Assembly: GCA_021789975.1 (NCBI GenBank)
Contig: JAJYIT010000024.1
Coordinates: forward strand, 1 to 64,000
DNA length: 64,000 nt
From: Bacteroidota bacterium
GTDB lineage: Bacteria > Bacteroidota > Ignavibacteria > Kryptoniales > JAKASW01
Direction of reading: 5' to 3'
Position 1 is the first letter of the stretch, and each line of letters begins with the position of its first letter. The notes beneath the pieces are model-generated. The model saw only the letters and a program-made list of their open reading frames with translations. It made no database searches and was not told the origin of the DNA. Shown piece by piece: positions 1-9,383 of this stretch. The translations under genes were made by a program, and so were the position numbers.

Positions 1-1086
1 GACATCCGAGCAAATCGTCGGCCCAAGAAGAGTGTGGTATACCATCGAATAGAATGTCTTCATATTTGCAGTAGATCCGCCTGACACCTGGACACGGTTT
101 AGCCAGGAATTCCAGATTCTACCCGCCCTTCGCACGGCTACATGAAAGTCTTTGTCAGTGAAACGTGAGCCAGGGTTTTCAGCCTCAAGATTCTCTTTTG
201 CATCGGCAACGCTTACATAAGAAATCCCTATTTTCACGAGGACGGTTCGTCCCTTCGAAGAATTGAAAGTGACATAAGCACCCGCAGTTCTTCCTTCGCC
301 GTTCGTCTCATTCTTCAGTAGAGTCGCATCTCCCCACGTGCCGTAACTTGCGAATGGCCTGTTGAAGACCGCATAGAAATAAATCGGCTGGGCATCGTAC
401 CTCGTCCTGCAAAAGTGGCCGGATTCCGAAACACCGCTTATCGAACGGGCCGACGGGTCGATCCTGACGGAAGTCTGCGAGCTTATTTTCCAGTTTGCCG
501 GTGAGGCGAAAATAATATCGCTCGCGCCGTTGATTACCATAGTCGGCGTGCTGCCCGCCGGATAGGAGAACCGGCCAAACCCTGTCCTGTCGGTGGCGGT
601 AAGCGCTACATCGATTCCATTCCCGAGTTTGACCGAATAAAATCCTGGATGAGCTGATTCATCTTGATGAGAAAAAGATTCCGAAAATGACATCCGATCT
701 ATGGGCGGTTTTATTTCGGCAGTGTTTAGCAACGGGGAAAAAGCAAAATCCTGTCCCCAAAAACAGCCTGCTCCACTCAAATGGTTCACACTGAAGCCGA
801 GAATTTGCGAGTCGGCATAATTGTACCCTCCCCTTCGCCTCTGAGGTCCCGTGTCAGGGCTCCATTGAACCATGCCAAACGGCATACTCGCGCCGGGGTA
901 GCAGTCGCCGTCAGCTGCCGTGCCCGAGAGAGGATTGACATACCTGACAAGATTCTCCATCCTGTACGGTGGATCTGACTTTACTATCCTGCCGCCGTTA
1001 CTTTCCGCACTCAGTACCGGCGCAGCGATGAGAACAAATGCGGCGGCTATTACCAGATACTTCAAATCGATCAACGGATATTTCAT
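1..1086 (-). CDS. GH92 alpha-1,2-mannosidase, N-terminal part (gene cut by window edge)
   Basis: The frame is open from an ATG at 1086 to base 1, so 362 codons are visible and the 3' end lies outside the window. Residues 1-27 form a signal peptide ending near LSA. The family signature follows: VNPLSGT at 50-56, PGASMPFGMVQWSPDT at 64-79 and GFSVNHLSGAGC at 97-108, then a beta-sandwich region, and FYSMVYHTLLGPTICSDV-like residues at the truncated end, where the (alpha/alpha)6 catalytic domain begins in this family. GH92 enzymes are calcium-dependent inverting exo-alpha-mannosidases. Catalytic residues lie beyond the window. It probably acts in the periplasm or at the surface on mannose-containing glycans. 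A GH38 alpha-mannosidase is encoded about 30 kb away. Identification rests on motif recognition. Confidence 0.9.
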   Translation of the reverse strand, partial: MKYPLIDLKYLVIAAAFVLIAAPVLSAESNGGRIVKSDPPYRMENLVRYVNPLSGTAADGDCYPGASMPFGMVQWSPDTGPQRRRGGYNYADSQILGFSVNHLSGAGCFWGQDFAFSPLLNTAEIKPPIDRMSFSESFSHQDESAHPGFYSVKLGNGIDVALTATDRTGFGRFSYPAGSTPTMVINGASDIIFASPANWKISSQTSVRIDPSARSISGVSESGHFCRTRYDAQPIYFYAVFNRPFASYGTWGDATLLKNETNGEGRTAGAYVTFNSSKGRTVLVKIGISYVSVADAKENLEAENPGSRFTDKDFHVAVRRAGRIWNSWLNRVQVSGGSTANMKTFYSMVYHTLLGPTICSDV

Positions 1087-1120
1087 ATGGGCTCCGGGGT
1101 TAAAGAGGACTTCAACAATT

Positions 1121-1156
1121 GAAAGTAGGCGCGGTCACGCGACCTCGCCTACTTTC
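1121..1156 (-). terminator. Strong stem-loop terminator after the beta-helix exoprotein gene
   Basis: A perfect 11-bp inverted repeat (GAAAGTAGGCG at 1121-1131, CGCCTACTTTC at 1146-1156) continues after one mismatch into a second 4-bp stem (GGTC/GACC) with a 4-nt loop. It lies 17 bp after the minus-strand stop codon at 1173 and before the GH92 start at 1086. The stem is A-rich on one side and ends in CTTTC on the other, but there is no long U-run, so it may act as a terminator or as an mRNA-stabilising 3' end. Confidence 0.7.
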
Positions 1157-1172
1157 CACCTATTACGACAAC

Positions 1173-2888
1173 TTACTTCAACAGAACCAATTTCTTGGTG
1201 ATTACGTTCGCACCTTCTTGCAGTGTGTAGAAATACACGCCGCTCGAGTACTTATCCATGTTGACGTTGTAGACATAAATACCGGCTGGCCTGAATCCCT
1301 GGTCAACAACCTGCACGAGCTGACCGAGAACGTTGTAGATCTTAAGACTCATTACCCCAGCCTGCTTCAAACTTACCTTAACATCCGTTGTTGGGTTGAA
1401 GGGATTCGGATAGTTCTGACTCAAGGTGAATTGAGTCGGTATCTCGTTCGGAACCTGCTTGACCGCCAGGGCAGACGGGTACCAGTTCAAATCTCCAAGC
1501 GGCTTACCGTCGGTACCGGCAGTCAGCAGTGCTTGGTCAGAATAAGTGAGATTCTCAGGAACGGGATAGCCCTGCGTTTGCTGCCAATTTTTCGGAACAC
1601 CGGCAAAAAGATTTGTCGGATCCGTCGGCAACTGAGGCCAGATGTAATTCGAGGCGTCTCCATTTAACCACTGGAGGTGCTCATACTCCACAAGGCTGTC
1701 GAGTGCGGGTCCCGTTAACGAAGATGCAAAACCCGGGTCCACACTATCATTGTTCGCTGCAACAAGATGTGAACCACCCTTTTCGCTCTTGAACAGTGCC
1801 TGGGTATTCGCGTTCATGAACACCGGAATAATGAGCGAGTCGTGCGTAGTGTCATTATACTGCGTCCAGAAATTGACGAGTGGCGCAGGCCAACAGTATA
1901 CGTTGTTGAGAACGTTGACATGCCTGTCTGCCTCTGTCAGATTGAAAGGAGGCAGCGTCAGCGCGCCGAGTGTATCCAGTACGACGAGGGTTGGGTTGTC
2001 GATCTTGCCTCCAAACTGAGATGTGTTCGCCAATGTAGAATCGCCCGTGTGTGCAAGGAGTCCATAGAAAATATTGTTCTCGATGTCTTCGTTGACAGCC
2101 TGCTGGACTTTCATCGGCGGTCCGCTGTTCAAGAAGCAGGTGTTGTGATCAAACCTAATATATTCGGCATACCAGTTCGAACCAAAGTAGCTACCGTTGA
2201 CACAGAAGAAAGTGTTGTTCTCATACCATAGCGTATCGACGGGACCCTTCGTCAGTTCCCAGTAGATGGCGCCCTTCGGCCACTGGTAACTCTGGACGTT
2301 CCTGAACTCACAGTTTGTGATAAATAGGTTGGCACCTATGCTGTTATTGTGCTGAATCAAATTAGTATTGCCGCCGTACCAGTCGTCAATCACGTCGTGG
2401 TCCAAGCGCAACGTCACATTGTTACCGGTTTCAGTCATGAGCGTGGTGGTCAGGGCTACGCCGTCCGGGCGCTCGCCCAGCAGGTAGCAGCCTTGAATGG
2501 TGACATTGCCTGTGTCGCATGCCACAAATGGATCTGGTGTCGTGTTATCAGCGTTCACGATTGGCTCGATCACCGGCGGATGACCCGTGGTCGGATTGAT
2601 CTTCCCGACGATCGTGAGGTTATAGTACTGGTTCATCGTTATCGTGTTATTGAGATAATAGACGGTATCCACTGAGCCCGTCTGCTGCAGGACGTACACG
2701 CGATTTACATCTTGCCTTTGTCCTGTGGCAGTCGTATCACCGGTTATAACGTTGAACAGATTTGGCTGACCATTGGCATTGAGCGCCGAAACATACATGG
2801 TATCAGCGGCCGTCTGAGCAAACGATTGGCCTGATACGGCTAGCAGTGTAACTACAGCCAGAGAGATGGCGATAATTGTCGCTCTCAT
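1173..2888 (-). CDS. Secreted right-handed beta-helix protein with type IX sorting domain
   Basis: 571 residues with a clear signal peptide (about 1-24, ending SFAQ). The middle, about 85-330, has short repeated segments such as NVTIQGCYLLG, FITNCEFRNV and RFDHNTCFLN, typical of parallel beta-helix proteins of the pectate-lyase-like fold. The last 80 residues are a C-terminal sorting domain: NYPNPFNPTT, then SLKIYNVLGQ, SSGVYFYTL and terminal KKLVLLK. Such domains direct export across the outer membrane by the type IX system. No catalytic residues could be assigned, so it may be a polysaccharide lyase or a non-catalytic adhesin. It lies between a TonB receptor gene and a GH92 gene on the same strand, which suggests a role in glycan capture or cleavage. 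Confidence 0.8.
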   Translation of the reverse strand: MRATIIAISLAVVTLLAVSGQSFAQTAADTMYVSALNANGQPNLFNVITGDTTATGQRQDVNRVYVLQQTGSVDTVYYLNNTITMNQYYNLTIVGKINPTTGHPPVIEPIVNADNTTPDPFVACDTGNVTIQGCYLLGERPDGVALTTTLMTETGNNVTLRLDHDVIDDWYGGNTNLIQHNNSIGANLFITNCEFRNVQSYQWPKGAIYWELTKGPVDTLWYENNTFFCVNGSYFGSNWYAEYIRFDHNTCFLNSGPPMKVQQAVNEDIENNIFYGLLAHTGDSTLANTSQFGGKIDNPTLVVLDTLGALTLPPFNLTEADRHVNVLNNVYCWPAPLVNFWTQYNDTTHDSLIIPVFMNANTQALFKSEKGGSHLVAANNDSVDPGFASSLTGPALDSLVEYEHLQWLNGDASNYIWPQLPTDPTNLFAGVPKNWQQTQGYPVPENLTYSDQALLTAGTDGKPLGDLNWYPSALAVKQVPNEIPTQFTLSQNYPNPFNPTTDVKVSLKQAGVMSLKIYNVLGQLVQVVDQGFRPAGIYVYNVNMDKYSSGVYFYTLQEGANVITKKLVLLK

Positions 2889-3147
2889 GATGGGTTCTCC
2901 TCTTTGTTTGAAGTTTAAGTTACTCTACACCCGGGGAAATGGTGCAATGGTTGCAATAACTCCGTTTCCCTTACAACTGAAATCTGGTTTTGAGATTTTT
3001 CTTTCACCACCTCCCATCAAGCTAAATTGAGCCATGCCGGGAAAGAGTCCGGCTGCCTTTTTCAGAATAGTCGCTGCTAAAGTCGGAAAGAAACCTGACG
3101 GCTAAGCGGCGGAAATCCGAAAGCATTCTCTTCCTCTCTGCTCGAAC

Positions 3148-6111
3148 TCACTGCAAGTTCCAACGAATCCCGAGATTTGCGGTCATACCATAAGCCGATT
3201 GTGACGTTGGGAAACCGTTTCCCGCAACAATATAGATATCACTAGCGCCGTTGATATCATTTAGGTCCAGATAGACCTGGAGGCTGGACCAGGGAAGGTC
3301 CTGTTTGACCACCACATCCCAGCGTAAGTAGCTTCTCTTGTAAGAACGTAGCTCAGGCCAGAAACTCGTCGCATTGAAAACATTCGATTGATAGACCATT
3401 GACACAATAGCGGAGAAGCCCAAGTAATCGTAGCCTACGGATAGATTGACAATATCATCCGGTTGGTCCAGCAGCCTGTCCGTATAAGAAGTGTCGACGT
3501 AAACGGGCTGGAAATGAGTTTGGAAAGTACCCGGGTATGTGATCGTGTACGGATACTTCGCACCTGAGAATATGTGTGTGTAATTTACGTTGAGAACAAG
3601 CCCGCTAAGCACAGAGGGTAGATACCAGAAGTGAGTTTGCCAATCGACCTCGGCACCCCAGAGGTTGACCCGAAACGAATCGTTGACGGCCGTCGAAAGC
3701 GCGTATCCCTTGGTAATAGAAGGGACACCCGGATAAAGCGAAGGATCGGTAACATGGACAGTTTCAGGGACTATGAAATCGTCGATTTGCTTCAGGAATC
3801 CGTCGACTGTGAAAAGTCCGATGCTATTACTGTAGAAAGACAATCCCAGATCGTAGTTTTGAGAGTGCGATGGTTTCAGGGCGTAGTTGTTCCATGTTAC
3901 CGACTCCGATCCTTTAATAACGTCAAGCCTCGGAATTATATCGCTGAAACTTGGATAGGACAAAGTGTTGGTGTAGGACGCACGAGCCTCAAGCCAAGAG
4001 AGAGGCTTGTAGTTGACAATGACATCCGGCAGCCAGTAGCCGTGATATTCGCTCACAGTAGTGTCGCTGAAAGGTGGCGCCGGAATAGAGTTATCCGTGC
4101 CTCCCGCCTGATAGTGGACGCCGGTATAGGTGGTGCGAAGAGCTTGATAACGCACACCCGGAATGAAAGTCAACTGTGGCCCTACGTTGAAAGTTGCCAT
4201 CACGTACCCGGCACTCCGATATTCGTTTCCCGTATAGTTGTTTGCAGCGTCTTGGTATTGACTGGGAGCGTAGGGGGAAGCGATCATGACAGGCGGCGAG
4301 CTACGCATGAACGCTACGACGGTGTTTATCGTCTGAGAAAGCATCCCCATATTTGATGGCACTCCCAATGAATAATCACCCCCAAGGAATTTCCCATAGC
4401 TGAATGAAGAATCTTCGTATGCAGTCAGAGGCAGAGCGCTGCCATTGGTTAGGTTATAGGGCGGCTTCGTCATCCATGGAAATTCATTCAGGATCTGCTG
4501 AAGTGGACCGTTCGAGCCTTGTGCGGGGCTGGCATCAAGAGTACCATTTCCGTAATTATATCCATAATATCTGTTGCTGACCCGGTACATGCCGCCGAAT
4601 TTCAATTTCCCAGTGACAAGATCAGACAAATTGAAATCCCTCTCCAAGTCGACAGACGCCGAATATTGATTCGACTTGTTGAAGCTGCTGCTTGTACTTA
4701 TCGAGCCGAGATACATGTAGGTAGGGTTAACCAGGGTTGTCGCTTCCTTGCCTACTACGATGGGATTTGCACCACTGGAAGTAACGGGAAACCCGGCTGA
4801 ACCCTGGCTGAAGGTAGCACTCCAACTTCCCGGGTTCCTGTAGTCGGAATATGAGTGTGACAATCTCAGGTCTACGTTGAGCAAAGACAATTCCTGTCGA
4901 TACTCCAACAGATTTGTGACAACGTCTTGCCTGTTCGGCGAGTAAGAAGCGCCGTAAGATATTGTGTTGTTTCCCCTCGGGGGGATGCTGTAACTCTGGT
5001 TGCGATTTTCAGTGTTCGTTATGCCCCTGCTGAGAAAATTCATGAAATCTATTTTCCCTTCCGGAAGCATGTAATCCATGACAACTGTTCCATCAAGCAA
5101 CTGTTGCTCGCTAGGTGCGTAAGTCAGTGAGAGATTATCCAGCGATACCGGGTTGGGTACGCCGATATTTTTTGTCAGCATGCTGTAGCTTCCGCCGAAC
5201 TCGTCGGAAGATAGATTGATTCTCTGGGTGATCACTTGTGCGAGAATTCCGAACCGCTTATTGAAAAATCTGTCGCCGACTGTTCCTGCAAATTTATAGT
5301 TGTTGTAGTTATTCTGGAGATTGTCGTAGCTGCCCTGAGCATTCAAATCAACTTCCGGCCCGCCAAATGTATTTTGCTTTGCCTCTCTCAGCTGGAAGTT
5401 CACTACACCTCCGAGAAAAGCTGCATCCATGTCGGGTGTCGCAGTCTTGTAAAGCTGTATCCCTCTCAATGAACTGGATGATATCATGCTCAGGTTGACA
5501 CTACGGTCACTTGAGCTCGTGGAAGCCATCTGGACGCCGTCGATCATGACACTGTTGTATTGTGGCGCCATACCGCGAATAGCAAGCTCTGTCCCTTCAC
5601 CGCCTTGTCTGACCAGGTAAACGCCGGGGAGTCTTCCGACTGACTCGGCAGCGTTCACATCCGGCAGTTGTCTTATTCGCGCTGCAGAGACGACATTTAT
5701 GATCTGATTGGAGGAGAGCTGTTCGTTGATCGCCGCGTTCTGCCCACTTGCCTGAGCCGTAACTATGACAGCTTTCCCCTTAACGGCCACGGCCTCCAAC
5801 TTGATGTTTTCGGTGAGGGTCCGGCCGGAAGCGACAGTGATCGAAGTTCGGTAAGTCCGATAGCCGATATAGCTCACTCTCAAGGTGTAAGATCCTGGTG
5901 GCACATTAGAGATGAGGAAGCTCCCGTTCAGGCCGGTCGCGGCACCCAGACTCGTCCCGACAAGGAGAACGTTGGCGCCGGGCAGCGCACCTCCCGTTTC
6001 GGCATCGGTCACCTTCCCACGGATGGTCGCTGGACTCTGGCAGAACGCGAATTCGGCGGGGAGCAAGACGAAAACGCAGACAATCAACTTCGTAAACCAA
6101 CTTCTTAACAT
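3148..6111 (-). CDS. TonB-dependent outer-membrane receptor with CarboxypepD_reg domain
   Basis: I start at the ATG at 6111 because AAGGGAAAAG sits directly upstream; a GTG eight codons earlier is also open. The protein is 987 residues. It has a signal peptide (1-25), a CarboxypepD_reg-like domain (about 30-110, with GKVTDAETGGALPGANV), a plug domain (about 130-250; RLPGVYLVRQGGEGTELAIRG and the DGVQM motif) and a long C-terminal region rich in alternating aromatic residues that forms the 22-strand barrel. Receptors with such N-termini import large nutrients (oligosaccharides, siderophores) using energy from TonB-ExbBD. No SusD-like partner follows, so this is not a canonical SusCD pair. Substrate is unknown; neighbouring mannosidase and beta-helix genes suggest glycan fragments. 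Confidence 0.88.
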   Translation of the reverse strand: MLRSWFTKLIVCVFVLLPAEFAFCQSPATIRGKVTDAETGGALPGANVLLVGTSLGAATGLNGSFLISNVPPGSYTLRVSYIGYRTYRTSITVASGRTLTENIKLEAVAVKGKAVIVTAQASGQNAAINEQLSSNQIINVVSAARIRQLPDVNAAESVGRLPGVYLVRQGGEGTELAIRGMAPQYNSVMIDGVQMASTSSSDRSVNLSMISSSSLRGIQLYKTATPDMDAAFLGGVVNFQLREAKQNTFGGPEVDLNAQGSYDNLQNNYNNYKFAGTVGDRFFNKRFGILAQVITQRINLSSDEFGGSYSMLTKNIGVPNPVSLDNLSLTYAPSEQQLLDGTVVMDYMLPEGKIDFMNFLSRGITNTENRNQSYSIPPRGNNTISYGASYSPNRQDVVTNLLEYRQELSLLNVDLRLSHSYSDYRNPGSWSATFSQGSAGFPVTSSGANPIVVGKEATTLVNPTYMYLGSISTSSSFNKSNQYSASVDLERDFNLSDLVTGKLKFGGMYRVSNRYYGYNYGNGTLDASPAQGSNGPLQQILNEFPWMTKPPYNLTNGSALPLTAYEDSSFSYGKFLGGDYSLGVPSNMGMLSQTINTVVAFMRSSPPVMIASPYAPSQYQDAANNYTGNEYRSAGYVMATFNVGPQLTFIPGVRYQALRTTYTGVHYQAGGTDNSIPAPPFSDTTVSEYHGYWLPDVIVNYKPLSWLEARASYTNTLSYPSFSDIIPRLDVIKGSESVTWNNYALKPSHSQNYDLGLSFYSNSIGLFTVDGFLKQIDDFIVPETVHVTDPSLYPGVPSITKGYALSTAVNDSFRVNLWGAEVDWQTHFWYLPSVLSGLVLNVNYTHIFSGAKYPYTITYPGTFQTHFQPVYVDTSYTDRLLDQPDDIVNLSVGYDYLGFSAIVSMVYQSNVFNATSFWPELRSYKRSYLRWDVVVKQDLPWSSLQVYLDLNDINGASDIYIVAGNGFPTSQSAYGMTANLGIRWNLQ

Positions 6112-6881
6112 TTCTTTTCCCTTTCTTGTTGACACCGCGTTACGTGATGCCTTTAGCTATAAAAGGTAAAGCGAAATCGAAACTCGCGGGGTTGCAACTG
6201 GGGGGTGCGGCTATGAGTGTCCTTGGGACGATACGGCTTCGCCGACTCAGTCCCAGGACTTAATTTTCGTTCTTTTGCAGCGACATGTATACGGCAAAGT
6301 ACAACGTCAACATGTACGCTCAACGACTAAACCGCTAAAATAACGTGAGGACAGTACAACTCCATATGCTACAAGCGATTACCTTCTACTCGTCCTTTGT
6401 TACTAAACCGCTCCAAGAATCTAACCTCTTTCTTCCGATTTGTCAAGCCTTTAGTATACAATTTCTTCTGATCCGCAAGTCCGCACCTCAGGCTGCTCCT
6501 ACAAGAACGCTTTCCGCTGGCACTCGTTCCTTCAGACAGGGTCGACTCAACGACACCCTACCATGTAAAACGAGTCAATACTATCTAGTTCGGTCCGCAC
6601 TCTGAATGACTCGCAGTGCACCAACTAATCTCGTTTAAAGATATCGCCAGGATGTTACTTTAATCTTATGAAATTATGAAGCAGGGTGTTGCCCGGCCGG
6701 TTGATTCTCGCACAGTCATTATGATCGAGGCGATCAAATCCCTGAAATAGTTTTGCGGAAGGCCCCCTATCGCTATGATGTTTGTCCGAACTAACCAGAC
6801 GGGAGAAGGGACCCGTAGTTCAGGAAAGCAAAGACAGAAGCCGGCCAGCAGGTTTCAATACAAACTTTGATTTGAAGATTT
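6112..6881. other. 770-bp intergenic region with one nested hairpin
   Basis: No protein-like frame was found on either strand. The only structure noticed is a nested inverted repeat at 6224-6255: TGGGAC/GTCCCA arms enclosing CGGC-TTC-GCCG. It lies about 110 bp upstream of the TonB receptor start, so it could sit in that gene's leader, but it matches no riboswitch I recognise. The rest is unremarkable sequence. Confidence 0.4.
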
Positions 6882-7532
6882 TTATAAAGGGCCGCTAACG
6901 AGTTCCAACAAACCGAACCCATCAGGGTGATGAAACAGTTTCAGTCCCGCCCAATCGAAGTAGTGATAGTTTCCAGTTTCGTCGTCTGTACCATTTACGC
7001 AAAAGTCGATACCCATAACCGTACGATCTTCGACCGGTGTAATTCCCAATTCAACCCATGGGACTCCGACTTCGCATATGTACCCCGTCGTTACACCATC
7101 GGCATCTGTTTTCAACTTCACCTCGTGGACAGCTGAGCCGACCCATGATGCATCCGCCTTCTTCTCCCCCGTTCCTCTCTCATCATACACTACATTGAGA
7201 AGGTTAATGTGGTATGCGATGTCATCGCGCATGCAATACTCCCCGCCGTCGTTCATCGGATCAATCAGGAATTCGACACCATCGTCGAGCCACAGCCCTT
7301 CACCGTCATGCCTCGTTACTTTTGCCCTTGGATTCATTCTGTCCACATCAAATGCGATATACAAGAAATTATCGTCCCATAGCGTGTAGACTGTGGCATG
7401 CCTTCCGCGAGGCTGCACGCGGCCATCACCAAAGCTGATCTTCTCAGCCGCTGACCACTCTTCCAGTTTGCCTGTAAATGATATCTTGCGAACAGCCTTT
7501 TTCGCATGGGTGAATCTTGTCTTGCTAGCCAT
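6882..7532 (-). CDS. CBM9-like/DOMON-type carbohydrate-binding protein without signal peptide
   Basis: The chosen ATG at 7532 has AGGA about six bases upstream and gives 216 residues; the frame stays open to 7640. The sequence resembles the family-9-like sugar-binding module: ISFTGKLEEWSAAE near the N-terminus, a central DDNFLYIAFDVDR strand, WLDDGVEFLIDP, and YICEVGVPWVELG. Such modules usually bind reducing ends of polysaccharides and are found in exported multi-domain proteins. Here the module stands alone with no signal peptide, so it may be a truncated relic, or the true N-terminus may have been lost. It is downstream of, and on the same strand as, the TolB-like lipoprotein. A similar module occurs inside the large exoprotein at 57743-60319. 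Confidence 0.6.
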   Translation of the reverse strand: MASKTRFTHAKKAVRKISFTGKLEEWSAAEKISFGDGRVQPRGRHATVYTLWDDNFLYIAFDVDRMNPRAKVTRHDGEGLWLDDGVEFLIDPMNDGGEYCMRDDIAYHINLLNVVYDERGTGEKKADASWVGSAVHEVKLKTDADGVTTGYICEVGVPWVELGITPVEDRTVMGIDFCVNGTDDETGNYHYFDWAGLKLFHHPDGFGLLELVSGPL

Positions 7533-7804
7533 CACTGTTCCTGCGATTGTATCTGGAAGATAGCGAAAATAGTAATAACTGACAGCCCAGCTTAGCGGAA
7601 ACTGAATTGTCCCAAAGAGATTATGCTGCGGGAATTCCACCGACCCAAAACAGAGAAATGTCCAGGAGTAATATTAAGCACACATTTAGTTGCATCGGGG
7701 GACGGAGCTAATTCCGGTCCGTCGAGGACAATCACATCCAGCTTTCTGCTGCTTGGTGAACTATGCCCTTCGTCTGGATTGCCGGGCACGGCTCCGGTTT
7801 GCGG

Positions 7805-9325
7805 CTATTTCCAATCGGGCATTACACCGTTGCTAACTATCTCATGACGGTTATTGTCGAGCGTACCGTTTGCATTGCCGTTCATCATCCAGATGCTCCC
7901 CTGCGAGCCCGGAGTATTCGGTGCATTTTCAAAGACGATATGAGCTCCATCCGACGTAAATCGTGGATACAGATCATTGGTACCATCCGGTTTGCTGTCG
8001 GCCGCGTACTGAGTATTCGCGGATAAGTCGATCGTGGTTCGGGTGTTGATGTCGATCTCAAAAATATGTGAGTTCAGCATTCGCCCCGAGTTACTCTCAT
8101 AACCGGAAACATCGTGAGTGTACAATACTTCTTGCCCATCAATTGAAAAAGAGGGACTTGCCGTTAAACCGGGAGTGTCGGGCACGAGGACCGTGGTATC
8201 GCTTCCGTCTGCGTTCATTAAATAGATTTCAGAATCGTAAAGACTGGGTCCAACCGCCAGGGCGACAATCTTGTCTCCCTGAGGTGAATATGAACACTCG
8301 CTGAAATCCATGCCTGCGGGAGCGGTAACAATTTGCGTAAGATTGCTTCCATCAGCATCAATTCTGTAAAGCACATTATTATGTCCATAGAGCAGGTGAG
8401 CTCCGTCGGGAGACCAGCAAAAGCCGATCCCATCATTACCATACCCCGTTACGCCTATCGTCGTCACCTGGAAGATGTCGCTGCCGTCGAGGTTCATTGT
8501 ATAGATCTGCGGATCAACATTAGCATCGGAGGTGAACGCAATCGTGCCGTGCCGTGGATTGAAACGCGGCCACCAGTCCCGGTAGTTGTCGTTTGTCAAA
8601 CGTACAATCGTCGACCCTGTGCTGTCCGACGAAAATATCTGGTAATTCCCATTAACCTCCTTTGCAAACACCAACGGGTCGTCGGGAAGAGGGATGGTGG
8701 TGAAACTCCAAACGCTGCTGTTCACTTTAACCGTGTCCGTCCCCTGTGCTACTACCTGCCAGAAATATGTGGTGTTGAATCTAAGATTAGAGACGGTTGC
8801 GGTAGTATCTCTGATACTCGAAGCAATGAGTTGCGGGATGGTGGAGCCAGACTGATAGATATAGACATTGAATGTCGTCGTGTCGGTTGCCGATGCAGCC
8901 GATGATGAGTCGTGCCAGGACAGAGTCAGAGAGAGGGGTTGACCTGTCGCCTGGTCTGCCGGGAAAGGGTTGGTCGGCGCACCGGGAGTGTAACTTGATC
9001 CGGAGGAAAGGAAGATCACTGCTTGTACCGTCTGATCGCTCGTTACCGCAACGGAAACCGAAGTCTGTGCGTACCCGGACTTCGACACACTGACGGTGTA
9101 ATTTCCAACAGGTACTTGTTTGATTGCAAAACTGCCATCAGAGCCGGTGGCAATCGCACTCGTAGGTGGATTCGTGGTAACGCTTGCTCCCTGAACAGGC
9201 GTCTTACCGTCGGGAGCAAAGACTGTCCCCGATATCGACCCGTACAAAGTGGGTGTAACAGTGTTCTCATTACAGGACATTACCGTCAGCGGTATGAGCA
9301 ACGCTATGACGTACTTCAATCTCAT
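7805..9325 (-). CDS. Lipoprotein with CarboxypepD_reg, fibronectin III-like and TolB-like propeller domains
   Basis: I start at the ATG at 9325, which has AAGGAT upstream; an upstream extension to 9421 is open but lacks a signal. The 506-residue protein begins with a lipoprotein signal peptide (lipobox VMSC, Cys18). A CarboxypepD_reg-like domain follows (about 25-110; GSISGTVFAPDGKTPVQGA), then a fibronectin type III-like domain (about 115-210; LSLTLSWHDSSS, TTYFWQVVAQG). The rest, about 215-506, consists of PD40/TolB beta-propeller repeats such as IAFTSDANVDPQIYTMNLDG. These folds bind proteins or carbohydrates at the cell surface. It starts 58 bp after the CsgH-like gene on the same strand, so it may be read through from the curli operon. 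Its function is not known. Confidence 0.75.
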   Translation of the reverse strand: MRLKYVIALLIPLTVMSCNENTVTPTLYGSISGTVFAPDGKTPVQGASVTTNPPTSAIATGSDGSFAIKQVPVGNYTVSVSKSGYAQTSVSVAVTSDQTVQAVIFLSSGSSYTPGAPTNPFPADQATGQPLSLTLSWHDSSSAASATDTTTFNVYIYQSGSTIPQLIASSIRDTTATVSNLRFNTTYFWQVVAQGTDTVKVNSSVWSFTTIPLPDDPLVFAKEVNGNYQIFSSDSTGSTIVRLTNDNYRDWWPRFNPRHGTIAFTSDANVDPQIYTMNLDGSDIFQVTTIGVTGYGNDGIGFCWSPDGAHLLYGHNNVLYRIDADGSNLTQIVTAPAGMDFSECSYSPQGDKIVALAVGPSLYDSEIYLMNADGSDTTVLVPDTPGLTASPSFSIDGQEVLYTHDVSGYESNSGRMLNSHIFEIDINTRTTIDLSANTQYAADSKPDGTNDLYPRFTSDGAHIVFENAPNTPGSQGSIWMMNGNANGTLDNNRHEIVSNGVMPDWK

Positions 9326-9383
9326 AATTGATCCTTGATGTTTTGCATTCACGTTATCAGACTTGCGAAGCAAATTTGTCCCC

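Noticed and set aside
3033-3060. Hairpin GCCGG/CCGGC followed by a T-run on the plus strand
   Set aside because: It would terminate plus-strand transcription, but no plus-strand gene precedes it; both neighbours are minus strand. It might affect the minus strand weakly but has no U-run there.
6150-6175. Bacteroidetes-type -7 promoter box (TAnnTTTG) before the TonB receptor
   Set aside because: The sequence TACCTTTT is only a partial match and no -33 element at proper distance was found.
6112-6400. Riboswitch (for example cobalamin) upstream of the TonB receptor
   Set aside because: The nested hairpin lacks the conserved boxes of cobalamin or other known riboswitches.
7592-7789. Separate small protein upstream of the CBM9-like gene
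   Set aside because: No ribosome site or family resemblance, and it overlaps the better supported frame; mentioned only as a possible domain relic.
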